Below, one piece after another: positions 23,627 to 35,823 of a stretch of DNA of 64,000 bases (positions are counted from its first letter, which is position 1; each line of letters starts with the position of its first letter). Origin of the DNA: Brachionus manjavacas (lineage: Eukaryota > Rotifera > Eurotatoria > Ploima > Brachionidae). The translations under genes and the position numbers were made by a program. The stretch lies in NCBI GenBank assembly GCA_019054805.1, contig JAHQIY010000004.1, positions 6,324,001 to 6,388,000 on the forward strand. Direction: 5' to 3'. Under the pieces are notes generated by a model. The model saw nothing but the letters and a program-made list of their open reading frames with translations. It was not told the origin of the DNA and ran no database searches.

Positions 23627-24070
23627 ATAAATAATTACCTGATTTTTAAAAAAATTATTGTTTTTTATTGAATAAAATAAAACTTAATGTAAAATTTACA
23701 TAATTAATACTGATAGATTGTGTTTAAGATTTTTCGATTTTTAAATATAAATTATCTTAAAATAATTTTGAAACTCTTTTAAAAGAAATTATTTATGATC
23801 TATATAAAGAAAATATTCAGTGTAAATCTAAAACAATTTTGACAATTTTTCCAATAGTTTAAAGTTTGTCAATTTGGAAAAAAATCAAAGATTTTTTAAA
23901 TGCTTTTTTTGAAATAATAAGATTATTCCGTGTATATTCTGGATTTAATCTTATTCTTAAGTTAGCTATTAGAATAGTATTTAAAGTATTTATTTAAAAT
24001 TTTTTAAAAACAAATGTTTACCGATGATACAGCATTAATCATGAACCAATCTATTTCGTATGGCCACTGT
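23627..24070. other. Intergenic, no gene seen
   Basis: 3' flank of U2AF1. Apart from the polyadenylation signal nothing is recognised. Confidence 0.5.
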
Positions 24071-24073
24071 AAT

Positions 24074-24157
24074 GCAGCTACCATATACGACTTCCTTAGT
24101 AAGTTGTCTCCGCAAGTCTGCTTGCTGTAGCTCATACTTATTGATATTATTAATTAT
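24074..24157 (+). repeat. Short dispersed repeat with ATT-rich tail (copy 1)
   Basis: About 80 nt starting GCAGCTACCATA, containing CTCCGCAAG and CTTGCTGTAGCT, and ending in TTGATATTATTAATTA. A clear relative lies at 48917-48995. The ATT-rich 3' end resembles the LINE tail at 4115-4135, so this is probably a LINE or SINE 3' end. The minus-strand ORF crossing it is not a gene. Confidence 0.65.
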
Positions 24158-25368
24158 CTCTTTTAAAAAATTTGAAAAATCTAAATAAATGGTGCAATTT
24201 AGATTTAATCGATATAAGCTGGTTAAATTTTTATTCGTTCCAACATAGAATTTTTGAAATGATGATAACTTTTTCATGTAAAAAACTAAAGAGTTGAGTA
24301 AAATGACTCAGTCGGCTGTTTCTTAGAGCTTTCAATTTTCAATGATATTAATTTAATTCTTTTAAATTTAAAAAAAAAATAAAATTCTTTTCTTGTGGTT
24401 AAGCATCTATTCAATTTTATACAGATATTTTATATGATATTATACATATAATTATTTATACAGATATTAATCATCTTAAAAATATCAAGAATATATGAAT
24501 TATCATTATTTAACAAAGATGTGATCGTAGGTATCATCCTGATGCTATTTTGTGATATAATTGATTATAGATCAGAATATAAGTGATTTGAAATTTTAAA
24601 TAGCAAAGATTTAAAATTTCAAATCACTTATATTGTGACTTCGAACAAACTTAATTCTCCCTCGCACAGACTAATACAGTATCACAAATTTAACCACACT
24701 TCTTTACTTAAAGATATAATTTGGTGCTGGAACTGAGAAAAGACGAACAACAAACTTTAATCTTGAGAACCTCAATTTTTGCTGATGACACTTCAAGTCT
24801 AAAAGTAATTCTCTTTAATAAAAGCAAAAAGTAACGTAATTTTAAATGATTTAATCGTAGATACCTCATGACTAACTAGAATACATACTTAGAATTATGT
24901 CATTCGGATTTTATTAACATTTAAAATTCAATTGTAAATTTTTCTTTTATAAATTTTGTGTGACGAAGGTTGAATGAAATAGGTTCATTAATTCATGTTG
25001 AAAGTTAAAAATTAAAAGCAATTTTTGATCATTTATTTTAAAAAATTTTACATCATTGAAATTGTCTTTATTTTGAAATAAATACAAATAAAAGATTTAA
25101 TTAACTGAATTTTTTTAAAAAGTTTAATTAAAAATATGTGTGATTTTTTTTGAAACGAGTCTCTTTGATTTTTCGATTTTTAGTAAAATCTTAAAAATAA
25201 TTTCAATTAGATAATTTCAACATTAAAGCAATAAATAAAGTCATGACTTTAAATATTTAATAATTATTTGAAATTATGAATAAAATTCTTAAAAAAATAA
25301 TTAGACTGTTCAGAACATAATCCATGAGACCCATACTCACCACTTTGATTCACTTAATATTTTAAAAT
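24158..25368. other. Intergenic, holds a 26-bp hairpin
   Basis: Region upstream of BRIP1. The only clear structure is the inverted repeat at 24576-24634. The segment 24640-24800 is less AT-rich, but no frame was recognised. Confidence 0.5.
24576..24634. repeat. Perfect 26-bp inverted repeat with 7-nt loop
   Basis: Arm 24576-24601 (beginning aatataagtgatttgaaatt) is exactly reverse-complementary to 24609-24634. The loop is AGCAAAG. Confidence 0.92.
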
Positions 25369-28300
25369 ATGAGTTTTAACAATGAAGCCTGTATAACAAT
25401 AGGGGGAATAAAAGTTCGATTTCCTAAAAAACCCTATCCGTGCCAAATATCAATGATGGACAAAATAATTAGAGGCTTGCAAAGGAAACAAAATTGTTTG
25501 CTAGAAAGTCCGACTGGTAGCGGAAAAACACTAAGTCTTTTGTGTTCAACTCTTAGTTGGCAGAAGACTGAAAAAGAAAACATCCGATCACGCTTGGTCG
25601 AAAATGGTACCTTAAAAATTGTTTTCTTCATTCTGTAATTAAAATTTTAAGATTTAAACCGAGCTCAAAAGGTTAAGGAGTCATGTTACTGTGATTGTGC
25701 TCAATTGAGGAAAAAAGAAAAATTCAACTCGAAGAATATTAAAAAAAAAGGGATAGTTTACGAAGAAGAAAGTGATGATAGTGAAGAAGAAAATAACTTT
25801 ATGCCAAATCCGGATTGTCCATGTGTTTGTCATGGAATGTATCAATCTGAGCCAGAAATTTTAGAGCATCAAAAATCTTCTAAGGTTCCAACTATTTTTT
25901 TCTGTACAAGAACACACAAACAAATAACAAATGTCATTAAAGAATTCAAAAAAACTCCTTATGCTAGTGATGCTAGGTTCAGTCATATAAAAATTTTATT
26001 TTCATATATTTTTATTTTATCTATAAAGAATGACAATTCTTGCCAGCAGAGCTCATTCTTGTATTCATCCCCAAATTTCTAAAATGCCCAATAAAGACGA
26101 AATGTGTAAAAAACTTAATAAAGACAAATCAATTACAAGTAACTCTGAGGTAATAATTTAATCGAATATTAATATTGATATATAAATTTAATTTATTGAT
26201 GTATTTTTTGATGCATAGAGTAAAAACGATGGATCGGAAAAGCAAGATTTTGGATCAGGAGGCTGTACTTATTTTAATAGATTCAAAAAGCAGCCTTTAT
26301 CTTATGAAAACTACGGTTTAAAAGAAAAAGTTTGGGATATCGAAGATTTAATATACAGCTTTAAACGAAAAAGAGTATTTTGAATTTATTTAAATTACAG
26401 TAATTATTATAAAGTAAATAATTTTTATTTTCAAAAGTTTTGTCCATATTATGGAGCTCGAGAGTTGATGAATGTTGTTGACATAATATTCTGTCCTTAC
26501 AATTATTTAATTGATCCTAGAATACGATCATCAGTAACATTTTGATTAATGTTTAATATTTTAATTTTTAATTCAACTTTTTTAGATGAACATTAATCTT
26601 AAGGATCAAATTGTTATTGTAGATGAGGCACACAATGTTGAAGATGCCTGTAGGGAATCAACAACTTTTTTTATTTCAAAATTTCAACTCGAGATTGGAG
26701 TTAAAGAGTTGAAAGAACTTTCAAATTGGTTTACAGATGAAAAAATACACGGTTCAACAGTTTATTTCCAACATGTGGTAAAAAACTTGGCAAAAAAACT
26801 TAACTCATTGTATAATTTGAATCAAGTTTGAAAGGTTAATAGATTGGATAGATCGACTTAGCTTGAACATGGAACAACGCGATTTTGATGCATCCATGAG
26901 CAAAATTTTAAATGGCATTGAAATGATTGCCGAATTAAAAATGCAAGGCATCGGTCCGGATAAATATGAAGTTTTTAAAGTAACGTTTTTAAAAAATCTT
27001 TTTTTTTTTTAAAATGAGTTTTTTTTTTAAATGGGTTTTTTTTTTAGAAAAATATGTCAGAACTCAATTCAGAAACTGAGGGCAAAGAACGAGAAAAAGA
27101 TATCATCAGTGATTCTGTTAAAATTTTAATAAATCAAATTGATCTAATGTTAGAATTTTTGTACATGGAAAACCATGAATTTATGGAAGATTTTCGCATT
27201 GCAATAACTAAGAAAAAAGTTGATGATCCCCAAATAAACGTATGAGGAACATATTGTATAATACATCTTGTCTATTTTATTTAATTTCAGGATGAAGAAA
27301 GTCTTTTGAGATCAACACAGTTCAGAACGTTTGCTCAGCAAGCAAAATGGACTTATACCATCAATTTTTGGTGTTTAAATCCAGGAGTAGTAAGTTTTTA
27401 TTTTAAAAAGAAATTTAACTTTATAAAAATTTTTATAAAGGCTTTTTATTATCTTAAACATTGCCATTCAGTAATTTTAGTTTCTGGAACTTTATCTCCA
27501 ATGGATACATTTCAAACTGAGCTTGGGGTTAAATTCGAACATCAACTAGAAGCAAATCATGTTATTTCAGGTTAATTTTTTTTCATTTATAATTATGAAA
27601 ATTTTAATTACAAAAAAATAGATAAACAAGTTTGGGTTGGAAGTATTGGCTATGGTCCTACTGATGTAAATCTATTAGCCACTTTTAGAACGTTCGAAAC
27701 CTATTCTTTTCAAGACGAAATAGGAAGATTAGCACTTGACGTCTGCAAGGTACCGTCATTTTATTTTTTAATTAAGTTAAAAAGATCAATTTTAGGTTAT
27801 AAATAGAATATACCATTCTGGTAAAGTGATAATAATCTAACTAGAAAATAGTTATAAACTTCTAGACTTAATTAGAATAGGAACGCAAAATTCTGAAAAA
27901 TTTGCTAAAACGACAAAACTAGCTCAAAAAGCTTGATAAATTTTATTTAAAAAAATTTTCAAGTTTATTAATCAAAGAGAAAAAAGTCTTGCTTTCGTTT
28001 CTTTCCTTAACCTTTTTGAAATAAAAATTAATTTTTTTATCGACAGTTCGAAAACACAATGATGAAAATAAATAAAATAAAAATAAAGCATAAATTAAAG
28101 TTTGTCGATTCTCTGACCTAATATCATTTAATGTTGCTTATTTCTTACTTCTAAAAAAAATTAAAAGTTAATTTTTTCAGCCATATAAGCATTAATAAAA
28201 AGATCAAGATCGACATTTATTTATTATTTATTAAATGTATTTTCAAATTTATTTTTGAACTGATTTAAAAAAAAATAATGAAAAAAAAATTTCAAATATC

Positions 28301-30214
28301 TTGAATTAACATTAAAAAAATGAACTAAATGAAAAATGAAGTTTGTCAGTTTTAATCAAAATTGTCAATACATGAAAATATCACGAATAATGACTAAAAA
28401 AAAAATTCTAAATTTAAACCTCTTCCTAATTTACCGATTTGTAAAAAATTTTAGGTGTTATTTATTGAATTTTTTTAATTTTTTTAATTTTATCATCGCC
28501 AGAATTGGCGTAAATTGAAAATAAATAATAACAATAATAATTTAGTTTCTTAATTGTTTTTTTTGGTTTTAAAAAAAAACCCAAAGACATATTTATCTCA
28601 AATGATAAAAAATTTTGAAATTTAAAAACAAAACAAAAATTTTTAACAAAGAATCAAAATTTTTTATCAATTTTAAACAAACAATTTACAATTATCGTTT
28701 TAATTTAAATAATAAATAAAACCAAATGTAACAAAATTTTGATATAATCTAACCAAATCAATTAAATTTTTAAGAACATTTCTCTAGAATTAGAAAAATG
28801 CTTAATGATCATCAAAAAAAAATTAAACAATTATTTATATTATTATTTAGACAATACCATATGGGGTATTATGCTTTTTACCTTCATACTCTCTAATGAC
28901 AAAGTTAATGAATCGATGGAATGAAAGTGGAATAATTAACGAAATTAAGGTTTACAAACAGGTTTTTTTTGAGCCTCGAGTGGCAAAAAATTTCGATCAA
29001 TTACTTAAAGATTTCTATGACAGTATTGAAAATAGTTCCGGAGGTGAGTTTTTTTTGTTAAAAAAGGCAAGATAATTCAATTTGAACCCAGGTCCAAAAA
29101 ATAATGGTGCTTTGATGTTGGCAGTTTATCGGGGGAGAGCAAGTGAAGGTCTAGACTTTTCTGACAACTACGCTCGAGCTGTAATTGCAATTGGTATACC
29201 CTACCCAAATATCAAAGACATTCAAGTAATAACTAACCTTAGCAGGTTTAGATTGTTTTTAAACAAAAATCAATTTTAGGTTGATTTAAAGCGAAAATAT
29301 AATAATGCTTTGTCTACGAAAAAAAATCTTTTAAAAGGGGATGATTGGTATGAGATTCAGGCCTACAGAGCAGTTAACCAAGCTTTGGGTCGTTGTATTA
29401 GACACCGGTAATTTATACCAAAATAATGAAAAAAAAATAATTTAAAACTTAATCTTTTAATCTTTAAGAAATGATTGGGGTGCAATAATTCTAGTTGATG
29501 ATCGATACTTTAAGAATCCTCAAAAATATTCCAAAGGCTTGTCCAAATGGATACGTCAAAGATATCAGACTTTTCGCAATTACACATCTGCAATGGAATC
29601 ATTGAAAAAATTTAGTCACGAAATGATAAATTTTAAAGGGTATTTTTTAGCCTATAAGTCTATAAAGAACTAAGATATAAGGAGGTTTTTAATTAAGAGA
29701 ATTCCATCCAACTCAACAAAGCCAGAGTACATTGAGTGATTCGGATGTAAATAATCTAAGTATTAAGGTTGATCAAACATTATTAAATGATAATAAGCTA
29801 TCAAAAATTAAAAATGAAAACGAAACATTTATAGGCGGAAGTTTTCCAGATTCTCGATTTGAAGACAAGCAAAGAAATTCAAAAAAGAACTTCTTTACCA
29901 GCACTCAAATGTCACAAAAAAACGATTCTCCGTTGACGAAGAGCGGCAAGAAGAGAGCCAGAAATCTAAACGAAGAAAGAAATTCAAATTCGCCCATTTC
30001 TAATTTTAGAGATTTTGAGTTCAAAAAGGATAACAAATTTTCTAAGTCTAGTAAAACGAATGAAATTGTTGAAATTGATGAGGATGAGGAGGATGATGGG
30101 ATCACCTATTTGGATAACACAGAATTGGAAGTTGATGATGAATTTGAGGCTGATTTTACTTTTATTAAAAAGCAAAAGAAAAACTCCAACACTTCAATCG
30201 AAGAAATTTTGTAA
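25369..30214 (+). CDS. BRIP1: BRIP1/FANCJ DNA helicase
   Basis: Sixteen exons: 25369-25606, 25664-25976, 26029-26149, 26219-26374, 26438-26533, 26586-26777, 26827-26979, 27048-27239, 27291-27389, 27441-27570, 27622-27749, 28851-29043, 29092-29225, 29280-29407, 29469-29639 and 29698-30214; 2961 nt, 986 residues. Superfamily 2 XPD-type 5'-3' helicase. Q motif YPCQ (26); Walker [10 protein letters not shown] (46-54); motif Ia CTRTHKQ; DEAH box VDEAHN (321-324); [15 protein letters not shown]; motif [11 protein letters not shown]. Gene-specific blocks such as [16 protein letters not shown] and [15 protein letters not shown] identify FANCJ rather than RTEL1 or DDX11. It unwinds G-quadruplexes and acts in interstrand-crosslink repair. 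The Fe-S domain keeps Cys210, Cys240 and Cys278, but the third ligand (human C310) is Glu260. The C-terminus is divergent and ends acidic; no clear human-type SPTF BRCA1 motif is seen. Confidence 0.96.
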
Positions 30215-31066
30215 ATAGTTTAATTCGCATTTTAATTTTATCTCTATGTACCAAATTAAAATTAAATCTTTATAAAGTATCTTTGCAAAGAACATTAATT
30301 TTAATTTAAAAGCTTTTTTAATCAAAAATTAATTACAACTTTATTATAAATAAATTATCTCAATTATCAATTTTGATCTTGCAGAACATTTACTGCATAG
30401 ATTATTTCTTAATAATTAAAAAAAATTTATAGCCAACCTCTTGTTCATTTATTTGTTTAAATTACCCGATTTTTTTAATTTAAAGTGCATTTTTCTAATT
30501 AGATTTTAAAAGAATTTAGTAAAATCTAAGTTTGGATTATGTGATCACTGATCAAAAATTACCTCTCCAATTTCTTATATCAATGTCTAAGTTTGTAAAT
30601 TTTAAAAATGAAAAAAATATACAGAAAAGTTTATTGAATTTTATTTTATAAAAAAATAAATAGAAAAAATCCAAATTTACAAAATTGAATTTTTAGAACA
30701 AATATTACAGATTGAATTATTCTTTGCATTTATTTTTCAGTTTTTTTTGCCTTTGTGGCATTGATTGAAATAAATTAATTAGATATAAATATTTAATAAT
30801 TGATTTTTGATTTAGAAAATTTATAAGCAATTATTAATTTATTTATAACCAATTCTTTCATATCTTAAATAATAGTAAAAATTGAACGGTAAATTTTAGT
30901 TATAACAAAATAACTATTAATTAGATGAATTTGGTAAAAATCTCAATGTTTAAAAAAAGTTAAGAAAAATTTTTTTTCAATTCTTTTTAAACTAATTCTA
31001 GCATAAAACATATTAAAAATTTGATACATTCAGAACTGGCTGATTTTGAGTTTAATTTAAAACAAA
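30215..31066. other. Intergenic, no gene seen
   Basis: AT-rich gap between the 3' ends of BRIP1 (+) and the cystine-knot gene (-), which are convergent. Nothing recognised. Confidence 0.5.
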
Positions 31067-31651
31067 CTAAAAACCATGATATTGACACTGACATGAAATA
31101 TTTACCGGCATTAATATTGAAAAATAACCAGTATAGAAATTGTTATCTTTAAAAACGATTTGATCGGTCCATGAACTTTCTGTAAAACTTTGTTTGAAAA
31201 TTTCTATTAGTTCCATATCTCTAGTCCGTTCATAAATATCATGATTTATTTGATTTGGATTTAATCGCTTTAAACAATAAATTTTTACACTGCTCTGATG
31301 CACTTGCTTTATTTGGCAACAAGATACTACTTTTAGCTCATTTTGATTCTTCCAAATCATAGATTGACTCTTGCAAAAGCCTTGACACTCGGCAATATTG
31401 TATTGAATAGTTTGACAGTTAGGTCCAATTTTAATTTTGTATCTTTTTATGAACGGCCGGCAATAGGAGTCACTGGGTACGAAATAGTATTTTTCTTTGA
31501 TCGGTTCTTTTGTTTGTGCCTTTTTTAAGATGTCTGATAAATTCATGTAGGAGGACTTTTTATGATCACTTCTAATCCTACACTCCAAGTTATTAATGCA
31601 AAAGCTCAAAGTAATTAAAAAAAACAAAAATATGAAATTCTTTAAAGACAT
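31067..31651 (-). CDS. Secreted cystine-knot protein, GPA2/bursicon-like (A)
   Basis: A 194-residue single-exon frame. The N-terminal signal peptide is FIFLFFLITLSFCI. The C-terminal domain has the cysteine order of a CTCK hormone: SYC, then PNC, AECQGFC, SCC, KIYC and SCQC. Spacing matches the glycoprotein-hormone alpha family (GPA2: C, C, CxGxC, CC, C, CxC), apart from the last cysteine, which is absent because the protein ends soon after CQCQ. NIS is a potential N-glycosylation site. An insertion (DIYERTRDMELIEIFK) lengthens the last loop. Such proteins are dimeric secreted ligands for leucine-rich-repeat GPCRs. Whether this is GPA2, bursicon or a lineage-specific CTCK cannot be settled by eye. 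It is divergent from the related gene at 35143. Confidence 0.75.
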   Translation of the reverse strand: MSLKNFIFLFFLITLSFCINNLECRIRSDHKKSSYMNLSDILKKAQTKEPIKEKYYFVPSDSYCRPFIKRYKIKIGPNCQTIQYNIAECQGFCKSQSMIWKNQNELKVVSCCQIKQVHQSSVKIYCLKRLNPNQINHDIYERTRDMELIEIFKQSFTESSWTDQIVFKDNNFYTGYFSILMPVNISCQCQYHGF

Positions 31652-34600
31652 TCCAAATCTAAATAATTAAACAATTTTAATATGTGCTCTTTTTTTGATA
31701 ATTCTAACAAGGAAATAATTTCACAGTTTTAACTTCCTGCTACAATTCATGATAAAAAAAATTAATTTGAATTCTAAACGCCAACTACTATTTTGGCACA
31801 AAAATAAAATTAAAATTGGAATTTTGATTATTATGGACTTGCTGAAGAATACGCTTATAGCATGAGACTTAAATTCCCTGTTTGAACAGACTAGAGTTGA
31901 AAAAGTAAAAAAAAAACAAGTAATTTTGAAATCACTTAGAATTTTATATATTTTTTTTTAAATTGGAAAAAATTATTTAATAATGATTTCTTATCAGTCA
32001 GTAAATTAATGATGTTATGATTTTTATAAATATGAAAATTCGACAACTAATTGAACCATGTAAAATTTGAAATTGAGGAATTAATAAGTTCCTTGCTTCA
32101 CTTTACTCGAGCTAATCCTAAATATGCTCACGTACATAAAGCACTACTGTCTCTTGTTTTGTAGATTAGAGATTATAAAAATCTAATTCGTATTAGATGT
32201 GGGAAGAAGTTTATTTGTTTCATTTGGGTAGGTACCACAATAGATACCATATAATAGCGGAATTATTTTAATAAAAAAATTCATCATTTAGCCAAATATG
32301 CAGTTAATATTGATTTTAAATTTAATTTAAATGGGTGCTAAAAATGAGTTTCAATTTGAACTTTTTAGCACTTTAATGCCTTGATAAAAAAGATCTTGAA
32401 TAAGAACAATATAATGAACTAATTTATTTTCACATTCTATATTTTAATTGTTTTTTTTCTGTTTTTTAACAAATGGAATTATTAAGGCACCCCAAGTGAA
32501 TTCTTCAATCTACTTAGTTAATTGTTCAATTGACAGATATATATTTAGCATAAAGTCATATTAAATAATGAACATATCTTGGGAAACTCTAACTCCATTT
32601 ATTCAATAACCCTATCTAATTCTACATTATATCTAATATCTAATTGTGTTAAGATAATGGATCACTGGGGACAAAATATTAATCTCTGACGTTTGCTGGA
32701 AAAATTTTAGAAATAAGTGAATGTTGGTTTTTGTTTTCAAGGGCTCGGAAAAACGTAAATCAAAAAATATCAACTTTTTTAAACCGATTTTAGATCAACG
32801 TTAATTATTTAGAAAAGGAAATGTTTGACTCAAAATTTCAAAAAAGCACTTTCTTTATTAATGACAAAACATTTCTTTTTTAATCAAGCTTTCATAAACA
32901 GTAAAATTCATTCATTTATGCTGTTTTAAAAAGATTAATTACGATGAATCACGTAAGTTGAAGTCTAATGACGTTATGTAATTCGTCAAGGTTCAATCCC
33001 ATAGCTCTGATCATCAAATTTAATTAAATTATAAATTAAAAGTTGAGATATTTTTCAAATTATTAGTAATACGAAATCATTATAAAGAGGAATTTTCAAC
33101 TAACAACAAAAGACGGAAATCTTTTGAGCATGATTAAATTATTTCTAATTTTTTAATTAAACAATTTTACGGCTTATTTACGTAAATTGCAAAATATTCG
33201 ATTAAACCTGTCCATAAAAGGGCTAAGTGATCGATAAGCTAGGTACAATGAGTCCGTTAATTATAAAAATATAAACTAAATATTGGCTTAAAAAATTTTA
33301 AAAAATTGAAATAAACCAAGATCAGCCTGGTCTCTAAACTTAAATAGAAAATTTTTTTTTAGATTAAAACATTAAAATTGTTAACCAAATAAAATTCAGG
33401 GACAAAATCGATAATTAATTTCAAAAAATTTTACCTTTAAATAAAGCAGTCGTTGACTAGATTTTTTATTTTAAAATTTTAGATTTTAGAAATCTAATTT
33501 GGATTATATCAGAAACAAATAATTTAAAAAGATAAACCAAAAATAAAATTTGGTGTTTAAAATTCTAGAATTTTGTTTTTAACTAAAATGATTATATGTA
33601 CTGCGATTTTAATTTACCTTTTTTTAAATTTAACCTAAAAATGAGCCTTAAACTTAAAATCTGTCTTAATACCATAAATAAGATTTTATGGATATAAGAG
33701 CCTCTGGTATCTTTTATTTTAATTCCTAAATGTAAAAATATATTATTAACTAAAGTATTAATATAAAATATTTTAATAACTTAATTAAAAATGTAAATAT
33801 TTAGATATAGAGCTAATTTTTATTTTTTATTTAAAAAAAAGTAATTATGTAATCTAATGTAATTCCGAATATCTTTAAAATCAATAATTAAAATAAAAAT
33901 GTAATAAACAACAAAATAAAGAATAAAGTCAAAAATTAATTTTGAATAATTTTTTTTAAATATTTAAAAAAATTAAAAAAAAATTATTATTAATTGTTTA
34001 TGTATACTAAAAATGATCGTGGTTTTAAGCAATTATTTAAATTATTTAAAATTTTTATTCATTTAATAACCTTTCATAGTTATAATCAAATAAATTAATT
34101 TTTCACACTATAGTCTTTATATAAGCATTTTTATGGTAATGATTTTTTGATGAGTCCTTTTTTGAAATATTTTATTTTTGAAAGAGTGTTTTTAGTCAAT
34201 CTTATCCTGAGCTATAGGAATAATTTGAAATATTTTTTTTTTAATTGCTTTTAATTTAAAAAACAATAAAACTTTTTTAATGGATATATGACGATAAATT
34301 CAATAAAAGCAGCTAAAAGCTTATTTCCTGTTTCCAGATCAGCTGTTTTCTATGTATATTATTTTTAAAATAAATATAAATTGAGACGAAGTATAATCTT
34401 TTTTTAAATCAAATCCTCTTTTAAAAAATGTATTTTTATGATATTTTCTTAATCAAACAACAATAATATTCTTTAAATTTAGTTTAGTGATTAAAATAAT
34501 AAAATACTTTTAATTGTTAATTCGGAACAAAGATAATAAATAATAGGCGTTTTTTGTAAATATTTATATATCAAATACAGATCAACAGGAATAAAAATTA

Positions 34601-35142
34601 AATGTTTAGATTGGCGTTAATTTCCAATTAAAAAATTATTTATTTATGAAAAATAATATTTTGAAAAAAGTGTAACGAAAATCAGTGGACGACTTTTAGA
34701 AATTTACTTTCTGATCCTATTCAATCTAAATATAAAATTTGTGACGCCTAGTCAAAAAAAATTCCTGTTTTTTAAATATAATTAAATTTTGAAGAAAATT
34801 ATGTTTATTTACCGTGATAAAACCAGAGACATTTTAGGAGAATGTCTTTTTCTTTTGATGAACATATACGTAATTCAGATTTTCATAATTAGTGTTAAAA
34901 AGTCCTTTATTAAATTTTGACTGTACTTGGAGAACCTTTGGTTTTTTTGTTAAAAGATGATATTTATTTTATAGCTTTTCAAAATTAATGAGAAGCTTGA
35001 GCATAAATAAGATTGAATTTGTTTGACTTAAAATTATTAATTTTCCGTGCACAAGATTTTCAATTTAAATTCTATTGTTTTATTTAGATAGATTATTAAA
35101 AAATCGTAGAAGAAAAACGCCCAAAATTTTTATTTGAATAAA
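31652..35142. other. 3.5-kb gene-free spacer between two divergent cystine-knot genes
   Basis: AT-rich, presumably holding both promoters. At 32070-32230 there is a less AT-rich island whose plus frame reads EELISSLLHFTRANPKYAHV, probably a transposon scrap. No other coding signal or tRNA was recognised. Confidence 0.5.
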
Positions 35143-35823
35143 ATGTTTTATTCAGTAAACATTAATTTTATTTGTATAATGGCCACCTTGATTACATTGC
35201 ACCGGTTCAGTTGTTATAGAATAAGCAAAAAAATGTTACAATCTATACAAACTAACAACAACGATCAAGAAAGATCTCAAAGTCACTTGGTATTTCCGTT
35301 CAAAAATGTCCAAAAATCTAGATATAAGCATAGAGAATTTTTTTACGATGTATATAAGAGAAGCTTAGACGACTTCAAAAGTGACCAGAAGGAGATTGAC
35401 CAGAAAAATGAAGAAAATAACAATAATAATAGCAATAAAAAATATTTACAAAAAATACTTGAAGATAATGAAGAGGACGAGTCAAATGCGGCAAATATTA
35501 ACTCCGAAATGCCATATGGTTATGTCCCATGGGGCCATTGCAATTTAGAAACAATGGAAGTTTCGCTCAATTTGGAAAAATGTGGTAGAATTACATTTAA
35601 TACCACCGCATGCAGTGGATTCTGTAAATCAAATGAGCAAATAATAACTAATACGAAAATGAAGAAAAGATCTTGCTGGGCTTGTAAACCGTACAAGTTT
35701 GTTAATATCAAATATGAGATTAGATGCATTGATAATTCTAAGTCGGTTTTTAATCTAAGAGCTATCAGTGCATGTAGCTGCTTTAAGCATTCCGATATGA
35801 TTGTGCCTTTGGGATCGAAATAA
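35143..35823 (+). CDS. Secreted cystine-knot protein, bursicon/GPA2-like (B)
   Basis: An in-frame TTG precedes the first ATG at 35143, which gives 226 residues. A hydrophobic N-terminus (INFICIMATLITL) serves as signal peptide. A long hydrophilic, Asn/Glu-rich spacer (about residues 30-120) contains dibasic sites (YKRSLDD, SNKKYLQ) and looks like a propeptide. The C-terminal cystine knot is GHC, EKC, ACSGFC, SCWAC, IRC and ACSCF. The N-glycosylation site NTT lies immediately before ACSGFC. CWAC occupies the place of CxCC in bursicon, with the middle cysteine missing. ACSGFCKS and the overall spacing match gene A (AECQGFCKS), so the two look like diverged paralogues or partners. Single coding exon; receptor unknown. 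Confidence 0.75.
   Translation: MFYSVNINFICIMATLITLHRFSCYRISKKMLQSIQTNNNDQERSQSHLVFPFKNVQKSRYKHREFFYDVYKRSLDDFKSDQKEIDQKNEENNNNNSNKKYLQKILEDNEEDESNAANINSEMPYGYVPWGHCNLETMEVSLNLEKCGRITFNTTACSGFCKSNEQIITNTKMKKRSCWACKPYKFVNIKYEIRCIDNSKSVFNLRAISACSCFKHSDMIVPLGSK

Noticed and set aside
24035..24277. 80-codon minus-strand ORF
   Set aside because: Crosses a dispersed repeat that recurs at 48917; the frame is not kept in the other copy.
26760..26850. Apparent frameshift in BRIP1 after VVKNLAKK
   Set aside because: Explained by a 49-nt intron 26778-26826, after which the frame continues as [11 protein letters not shown].
28336..28518. 60-codon ORF in the large BRIP1 intron
   Set aside because: Low-complexity AT-rich translation without motif; it lies within a spliced intron.
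32970..33010. tRNA-like GGTTCAATCCC
   Set aside because: Only the T-loop-like string is present; no acceptor, D or anticodon stems can be folded around it.
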